64,000 nucleotides of DNA from Endotrypanum monterogeii (lineage: Eukaryota > Euglenozoa > Kinetoplastea > Trypanosomatida > Trypanosomatidae). The stretch's first letter is position 1, and the number at the start of each line of letters is the position of its first letter. The translations under genes and the position numbers were made by a program. Where the stretch lies: positions 512,734 through 576,733 of the forward strand of contig CM007320.1 of the NCBI GenBank assembly GCA_000333855.2, given 5' to 3'. Shown piece by piece: positions 12,901 to 21,900 of this stretch. Under the pieces are notes generated by a model, which was not told the DNA's origin, did no database searches, and worked only from the letters and a program-made list of their open reading frames with translations.

Positions 12901-15900
12901 CCCCGTCGCCGCCACGTATCTCGCGCCAGATGAAAGCGATAGATCAAAACCAATACGGATATCAAAAGAGGATATCGGAGAGACGGCCGGCGGTACCAAG
13001 ATCGGCATACGAGACGCACTCTTTTTTGGGGGGGTGTCACAGAAGCCGCATGACAAGCCCTTCGCAGCTACCCCCTTCGGTTGCGCCCCCGTTCCTGCGG
13101 CTGCTACAGGCAGCGCTGTCGAATCCACAGCCGGAGGAGGTAGAAGACACAAAGAACGCTCCCCGAGCTCCACGTAGGTCTCGGTGACCCAAGCGTCGGA
13201 CGTAGAAACATTCACCCCTTTCTCGGCGACGACGATGTTGATGTTCTCGAAGCGCACAGTCAAGTCCGGGTCTACGCGTATGGCTGGACAAAATTCCCCG
13301 TTGGCATTCACGGGTAAAGAGAGAAAGAGTGTGAGTGCATCTTGTTGAGAGTCGCCGTCACCAGAACCCACGCGCCCACCGCGAACAGTAATCACGCTAC
13401 GGCCAGCACTGTTGCGGAAGTAGAGCTGGAGGCCATCCTCGCCGCCGAGTCTCAAGTTGCCGTGAAGACACCAGTCTTGCATCACCTCAATGACCTGCAA
13501 CTGTCCACCGTATCGATGCTTGATACTCGATGGATAAAGAGTGGAATCGGCATGTGTGACACATAGCACAGTTTTCTCAAAACCGTCAAGAATATCTGTG
13601 CGTGACAAAGATGCGGATGCGGCACAGATGCCCCCAACACCTGGTCGGACGACGAGGCTCATGAGGAATTTAAGCAACGACATAGAGAAACGTGCGTACA
13701 GTGTATGAAGACGAACCGTGAAAGCAACTGCGCTGATGGACGGAGTCTGCGGTATTGACTCACTACACCCTCTTCCCCCCTCAGAAAGTGAAACAGATTG
13801 GTGTAGCAGATAAAAGCCTGACTTGTTAGACTGGCAGGGGTGCTCATTTCCGGCCATCGAAGTTTTTATGCCACAAGGGCTCTCTTCGTTCGGCTCTATC
13901 AGTGGTCGTACAGCAAAGAAAACCGATGGCATTTGCGTCGGAGAATTGTCAAGGGCACCTGAATCGTTGGACAACACTGTCTCACCCTCGACGCACCTCA
14001 GAGAAACTTGCAAGTAACCCCGCCGGGAGCAGTCGTTGTCACCACCACCGGTAGTGAGGAGTTGAATATTGATGTCACGGAAACCAATGGAACAAGGATA
14101 CCACACCGTCGGCAGCAAGGAAGAGTCAGTCTCCTCTCTCGAGACGCAGTGCAGCTGCAGCGACGGAAAACTTCCTTGCACATGCCACTGCGTCACCGTC
14201 CCAGACTCCACCCAATACGAAGTCGCCTTGGGTGGGCATGATTGCACGTATCGGTGCGGAACTCGCTGTCGCGCAACTAGCGATACAGCAGTCACCACGT
14301 TTGTAAGAGTGTCTCCAGTGGGAACCCAAACAGACATAAACGGGTTCTCTGTTGCGCTTTCCGTAGTCAAATTAACCTCCACGAGGCCTGGCTGTGACTG
14401 CAAGGGAAACAAAAGAACGGTACTCAACCTTACATCGTCGACTAGCGACTGCACTTGTTCGCGTGATGGATCGGATGTGGTATATGTCGCCGAAAAAACA
14501 CCAGAAACCTGTAGTGCTTTGTCCACTAAGGCGTCTGCATTGCTTGCGTGTACTACGCCCGCGCAGGCTCCGAAACCTACACCTGCATCTCGCACTACAA
14601 GAGATACTACTGGTGCGACAGAGCAACTCCGGGTAAAGCAACGTCCAAAGCACAGCAGCTCTACTTTCTCGAATGTGATGTCTGCGTGCGAAATAGAGGC
14701 CATCCACGCTGGCAAAACCCCGTTTGTCGACCTTTTAAAAAAAGACGACCCGCCATCCGCGACCAGGGCAGCTGACACCACTTTAGCGACAGTAAGCGCG
14801 CACAGGGCCCAGCGGTGACCGTCAACGTTCATGATTGACACCAATGCTGTTTGAAGCTGAAGCGAAAAGCTTGGCTGTTTGAGATTCCTCAGGAGAAGCA
14901 CCGGCAACAGCACCCGAGCGAGTACCACCGGATCGGTCTTGCAACCGACAACCGGGAGCGGCAGCAACGAGTGCACACATGCCTCGTCACAACGCACCTC
15001 CAACGCCAAAGCTGCTACTGATCTTACTTCGTCGTCTACTGTCGAGAAAGCAACCCGCACGTTCTGCACGGACAGGCGGGCAGTCGACTCGAAAACAAGG
15101 TCGGTCTGTTGAACAAGAAAAGTGAGATGCTGAAATGGGGGCAATTGGGGCCCATTTTGGTAGCGCCCATGAAATCCGGGTCGGCACCTCTCCCGAAATA
15201 GAGAAGTTAAGTTCTTCGCGAAGACTGCGACGCTTGCCCACCTTGGCGCCCAAGTGCAGTAAGCTCTGTACCAACCGAGGAGTGCAACAGAACCCGATGA
15301 ACTCGCCCGCACCACAGCTTGACTCATCTTCATGTCGAGTTGTGCCTGAGAAGGGACGTAGGTGGCCACCAATGCATTTCGCCTACCCTTCCCATCTGCA
15401 TTCCGAATTTGCAGAACGAGGTTCTCGGTGCCGTTGTAAAGATGGAGTGGCCCCGTTCGCAGACGGAAGACCGTGACCAACTCAGTATCCTCGCCCCACT
15501 CATCGTCAACGCACCAGGCCCACTTATCTTTTCCGTCATCTTCTTCGTCCTCCAGTGTGTCGCATTGAGCCGTGCTGAGAAGGGTCGCCTGCTTGCCTTT
15601 CTTTCTGCCCACGATACTTTCCATATGCACCACGACCGCATTGGCCAGAGTGATACGCATGCCACAGTCCTTTCTCAGCCCTTGAGAGGCGGCAACGCTG
15701 ACGGGCTGGGGTGCCGCTTCCGACACAATGTCGACACTCCGACCCGAGAGGCTCAGCGTGAGCGTATACCAAGTGATGAAGGGGTCGAGTTCCCGCACCA
15801 CCTCACAACACTCGTCAGCTTTGCTAGAGGTGATGTGTGCATTCAGTGCAGGTGGAACGCCTGCCTCGGATAATGGTCGCATCTCAGACCACACACCCAG

Positions 15901-18900
15901 CAGCTGCACTGCTGCAGATGCGAGCACAAACACGGTGTGCAAACAAATCTGCACAGGCGTCTCTTTCTCGCACACCTGCGAAGTGTGGTCAACGTCTGGA
16001 GGATCCAGTTCAACATGGAAACTTGCAACTGTGTGACAGTTCAGCTGCTGGAGCACTGTTGCTGGAATCGGCTCCACTTGCAAATGACAGTTCAATGTGC
16101 TATGTATCGACTGGGATGCAGGATTGTCCGTGGCGCAGGTACGCCCTTGCTCATCCTCCGCACCCATCGAGCGCACACAAAAGATGCCGCTCCTCAAGGG
16201 GAGCGAGGCTGTCATCTGCAAATCTGGCAATGCCCACCGCACCTTCACGCCACGAGTGGTAGCAAGCACTAGACCCTGAAGCACAAGTTTCGGTTTTATA
16301 TGCCATACCTGGATCCGCCACCAAGCCCCCACCCCACCGTAGATAAGCCTCGCAGCATGGCGAGTGCTCGTGTACACATTGCGAAGTTCAACACCTGTTG
16401 TCCATCGCGCTGTAGCTACGGCAACATTCCATGAAATTGGCCGACCACTGAAAACACCTTTTCCTTTCGGATCGCCTCCTAGTGTGCCTTGTGCAGACAA
16501 TTGAACCTCAGACTCCTTCACGACCACCTCGATTTCCACATAGGTATGCGCGGCGGGCATGACATCCCCGCCGATGGACTGGAAGCTTTGGGGAGGCTGG
16601 TATCTCCGTACAAAAGACTGAGCCTCTTCCATCTGTTGGAGTAGTTGGTGCGCAAGTAAGCAAAGGGGAGCGATAGGGGCCTCAAGAAGAACGTTCTGCA
16701 GCTGCACATGCACTGCAGACTTCCGGTTTAACTTCAAACTACCAGCACCGTATCGCCGCCCATATTGAAGACTGTGCAGACAGCTGTCTTCGAAGAGGTG
16801 AACATGGGCAGTAAAAAATGTTTTGTCACTCGCCGACGAGAGCAGTGAGGACGTAGGAGGCGTGGTGTGCCAAGGATGTTGACGAAGTACGGGCATGTAG
16901 CCAGACATGCGGGAGCACTGAGGTTGCAGCCCAGGAGAGTCAACTGCCGTCTCTGAGGTTTGCCAGAGCAGCAATTTTGGGCAAGATAAAATCTTGAGAT
17001 CGAGTTCACCTATACTGCGCTCCATGCCTCTCAGACTCTCGGGCTGGCTTTCTGCCTCTGCCACTCGAGGCGACATTACCAGCTTAGCCTCGGAGACAAT
17101 TAGTCGGCACCTTGGCTGCTGATAGGCCTGGTCGCTATCCAAGCTTAAAAAGCACACCTCTGTGTCGGATATGGCAACAGACCCGTGAAGGTATCTGGTA
17201 CAGTAATAATCCGATGGAAATTCACCCACACGTCTCGCACGCAACGTACTGTTTTCACCATCCATGTACGCATCACGCCTTGTTTCACAGACCATGGAGA
17301 AAACGCTGCTGCTTTGCTCACGTTCGCTGTCGTGTCCGCTTAGGCTTTTATTACTGAGACATGACCTGCGCTCTGCAAAGCTGTAACGCATGCTGCTGTT
17401 TCGAGGCGCATCAAGAAACATTGCGAACAACTGCGACCACCACTTGATGTGTTGCACGTATACACGGAGACACATTACAGCCGCCGTAACCCTGGGAGTC
17501 ACTACTTCATCGCTTGCATCAACGGCTGGGCCGGTTGGTGATCCCTGACGACGCTCCTGCAGTACTGCCACAGCGCCTAAACCAATTTTCAGTAGCAAAT
17601 GAGTACACTCTCTCCATGAAGTGTGGGGAATTTCTGTGGAACTCCCCAGCAGCTCTTCTCCCGCCACCAGCTCGACTCCACTCACTCGCCCATTACTCAC
17701 AGGTGCTGCAGACCACCGCCCGCCAGCAGCCCAGTACCACTGAGCACCGCCACGCAATGACAACTCATAGCGTACGCGGCGTGGTGATCGTGGTGGCAAC
17801 ACTTCAGGGACGCTTGATTTGCCCTTATCCTCGCTCGCTGCTCGAGAAGCCGCTGACTGGCATGCGCTCTCCTTGAGACAAGCTGTGTCCTCAGCGCTCA
17901 CCACTACCGAAAACCCCGGAATGGTGAGTAGCAGTGTCATTGCCGAGGACTGGGGTGCCTGTCGAAACGCCGACCTTGCTCTCGTATGATGTACACACGA
18001 AGGTATATCATTTGCCCCCCGTCCAGAAACAGTCTTTTTTTGGCCATTCCCTGGTTGTCGCAGGCACCCGCCGCTATCCATTGAAGAGTGCCTGGTCCAA
18101 GGAATGGGTCCTTGGGCGACATTGCTCATTAAGAAGCTTGCAAGGATCTTCAGCTGGTCGACGCTCATCTCGATAGTGAAGTGAAAGGAAGGGGATTCAG
18201 TTCCACTCGCCACACCTGAGGCCGAGGCCGCACTTTGAGTTGTAGGGGCGGGTGCAGGGTGCACGTCGACCATTAAGGACCAGTCATTAAATGTGCCGCA
18301 CTCATTAGTGTAGCCAGTGAGATCCTGTTTCGGAACACAAAGCACGCCCCTATCGGCCCGTATGGTTACGTTGGGAAGTCCCACACGCTGTGGTGAGGCC
18401 AGAAATGAATCACGCATCTGCACGCCGGTTATTTCCACGAGGATGCTTGTCCGTATATCCGACGGTGCTGTCCGGCTCAGGGATTGCGACGTACGCTCCT
18501 GGAGTCCACACATCACCCGCTCAACGTGAATAACCGCGAAGCTGTGTTTATCGGTCACCTCGATTGGCACTGCCGCATTGCTTGCAAGAAGAACATGCGC
18601 GTCAGATGCTGTGGCCTCCAGGGAAAGTGACGACATCCTTGCTGCAGTTGGGGATACCCAACCGCTTCCGCCAAACGTGGTTTCAAGGGTACGATCTGTG
18701 GAGATGGACACATTCGTGTATCCGCGGGCGAGAAGCGGTGATCGAGTGAGTTCGGCCAAACGAACAAGACGAGCGTCCCTTTTCAAGGATTCGGCGCAAA
18801 AGTAGACGAGCGGGCAATAGACATGAAATACACCGCCCTTCAGCGCCAATCGACACGTGATGGGGGACGGCGCGTTTGATGGACAGGGGACTGATGTGTG

Positions 18901-21900
18901 TACTCCTGTATTAAGTGATTCGCGGTGAATGATGTCCACTGAACATTGCAGTGGAAGAGCCCTGACATCAACCGAGCGAGACGCCCACGAGCACGGTGAA
19001 ACCAAGTAGCGCACTTCAGGATCCCCGCCGGTGTAGTCGACGAGCTGCACCACCTCTGAGACCGTCACATGAAGGTGCCCTTGCTGACCACTCCAGCCGC
19101 TTGCATCTTCCCATGGATCGACGTCGCAGTGCACATTCTCGACGCGTGCGACTACCTCCACAAACGGCATTTCTGTACTGTCGTTACTCATCGGTATTCT
19201 ATATTCAGCAGTTTGCACACGTACACGAATCGGGAGAATGGTTTCCAGCAAACTCCTCCACCCCTGCGTCTTTCTCGCCCCACTCCTCGGGTCCCCTGCC
19301 ACGTCACGGGTGGCCACTTGGGGAAAATATGGCACGCACCGCAAAGAGCAATTAGTGACACTTATCACCTCCAGCACCTGCACGAAAACTACATCACATA
19401 GCGCAAAGCACTTTTGAATCGAGAGTACCAGCTCCGGCGTTGCGCGTGCCGTGCAGGAGCGCACAATCGTGAAGTTCTCAAGCGTGAGAAGCTTCCGCCC
19501 TGCGGTAGTCGTCATCGTGACCTCTGGAATGAAAAGATAAAATGACCGAGGCGAACGGCTCTCCGAAGCACCCCGTGAGCGCTTCTCGTCGGTGCCCTCT
19601 TCCTCAAGGAGCCACCGACTGTCATCGAAGCTGTAAATAATCTCAATGGCGCTTGGGTAGTCTGTACCTAGCGCACCCAGGGCCTTGCGATAAGATGCGG
19701 CAGCGGGTGACCACTGCTCAGGAGCCACGCACACCGCCTCGGCAACGTCCGTATTAGCACCAGAGCGAATACAGAAACGGGCCAGGTCTATGCGGAGAAT
19801 AGCTACTCGGCCGCCGAATATATTTATCCCAAACTTCAAGTGTGAACTGGCGTCCGCAACCGGAGGGGCGAATATGGTCACGGGAGGCGAGGCGAGGGCA
19901 GACCATATGACGTCCCGCGCCAGGCCGACGGGCACTTCTCGCAGTACCGGTGGCGCGTCACCCTCGTTTGACAATTCCACACGAGTCGACGTGATGAAGC
20001 GCCATGGTGCTGCAGATCTTTGCCCGTTCACCCAGCTGCGCTCGGATTTCTGTAGGTCAGCAACCAGAGCGCGTACACTATCGCCATCCGCGTCAGCAGC
20101 GCTGAAAACTGACGGCTTCAGCAGCGCATCGTTCACAAGTGCGAGCACCGCTGGGTCAGCGACGGCGTCAATACCGTTTCTCAGCGATACGACAAGCTGC
20201 TTGGGGTTCCATCGTACCTCAGCCATCGCAAAGGAAAGGACCTCGAGCTGCCGGCAGCAACTGGTTTCTGGTGCGTTTTGAGAGCCTTGGCAAAATAAGC
20301 GGACCGCTTTATTGCGATCGCCGATGGAGAGTTTGTATTCCCTCACACTACCTACGTGCCCTGTGGTCGGAGATGATGCACACGTGAACAGTTGTGTGGT
20401 GGACACGGAAAGCACAAGACATGGCTCGTGGGGGAGAAAGGAGCGCCCTGGTGCGCTACCCACGGAGGGCGGTACGACGGCGCTGGGGCACGATATGGAG
20501 CTCTGTGGGCTTTCCCAGCCGTCGGCCTTTCTCATGTCTGCGAGACTAGGGATAACGCTTTTAGTGGAACAGGAATCAGCAAAGGAAATCTTCACCGCGC
20601 TGAGTCCGCACTTATTCTGTCTAGAGTTTGCTTTGTCTACGTTAGACTCCCTCTCAGGGAAGCAACGCCAGTTGCGCCTGACCCCCCTCGAGCAGCTTGC
20701 CTGGGGGGTTGTTTCCGGTGAAAATGTCTCGAGCACTGTCGGTGAGGAGGGCGATGGATCATGATTGACTATCTGAAAGGCGGATCCCTCCATGTCATGC
20801 CCGAAAAGGGGAACGCAAACGTCAAGGGACTGTAGGGTTACACTCACCGTGAGGGGCACCAGCGGTGCCACCGACAGTGACGTACCCCCCATCGCCGATG
20901 GTAGCTGCTGGCAGCTCGGAGTAGATACAAGTGAGCATCGCTGTGTCGATTCATCATCATCGTGAAGAGTACCGCTGTGGGTGTCGCCTCGCAGCCTCTT
21001 TGCTGGCGCGAACAGGCATGGCGACGCCTCAGCGATGGCACTCTCGTAAAACCTCTTTTGCACTGCTCGAGCCCATCGCGCAAAGGCGGATAACTCAACA
21101 AACCACCAGGCCCACTCGTGCGTCGGCTGGCAAATCACCACCTGAGGAGCCACCCCAATACTAAGGTGTGTACACTGGGCATTGCGACTCAGGGTGACAT
21201 AGTCCTCTCCGACCCTCTCTTTTGATTGCAGCAGGACTGAGCGCAACACGCCCTCAAATGTAATCGAGGCTGAACGAAGGAACAAGTACAGGGACGCCGC
21301 GTCTGCTCGAGTGTCGGGTGTCGTGGTGTAGAACAACTCCAGTGCGTGGACATGAGCGACCAGTTCCTGCCCCACGCGCTGCAGCGGGGTGTCACCCGGT
21401 GTAGCGGGCACACTGCTATCGTGTATCAAAGGCCAGTAGCGCGGGACAAGACGGAGAACTAAATGATCGATATCTACGTGCAATGTGAAGTACAACTTGT
21501 TCTGCTTCGCCAAATCACGCAGGCGATTATTCGGCGCGCATGGCTTAGTTAGCGGCGCTCTGTATGAGCTGGTGAAGCGTCGCCCTATCTCCCACTCCAG
21601 CGCCACCAGGTCGCACAGGTGAGGAGACTCATGGGCAGGAGGCGCTTCCAAATCCATTGGAGGGCCGGTTGTGCTTAGCGTGTGGGGTTTGCCAGAGAAA
21701 AAGACAGCGTTTATCGTCTCAGTGGGTTCCACACTGGTGAACAGCCATCTCCAGAGAAATTGTACTGCTCCGTAGCTTCCATTAACATCAGTCGTCTGGC
21801 GGCAGCTCAGTGCAGCCTTTGTAGAGAGTTGGCGGGCATCCTCAATCAAGGCCTGCTGTTGCGCGTAACGGTCTTGCTCCACCTTCAACTCAGCATTCGC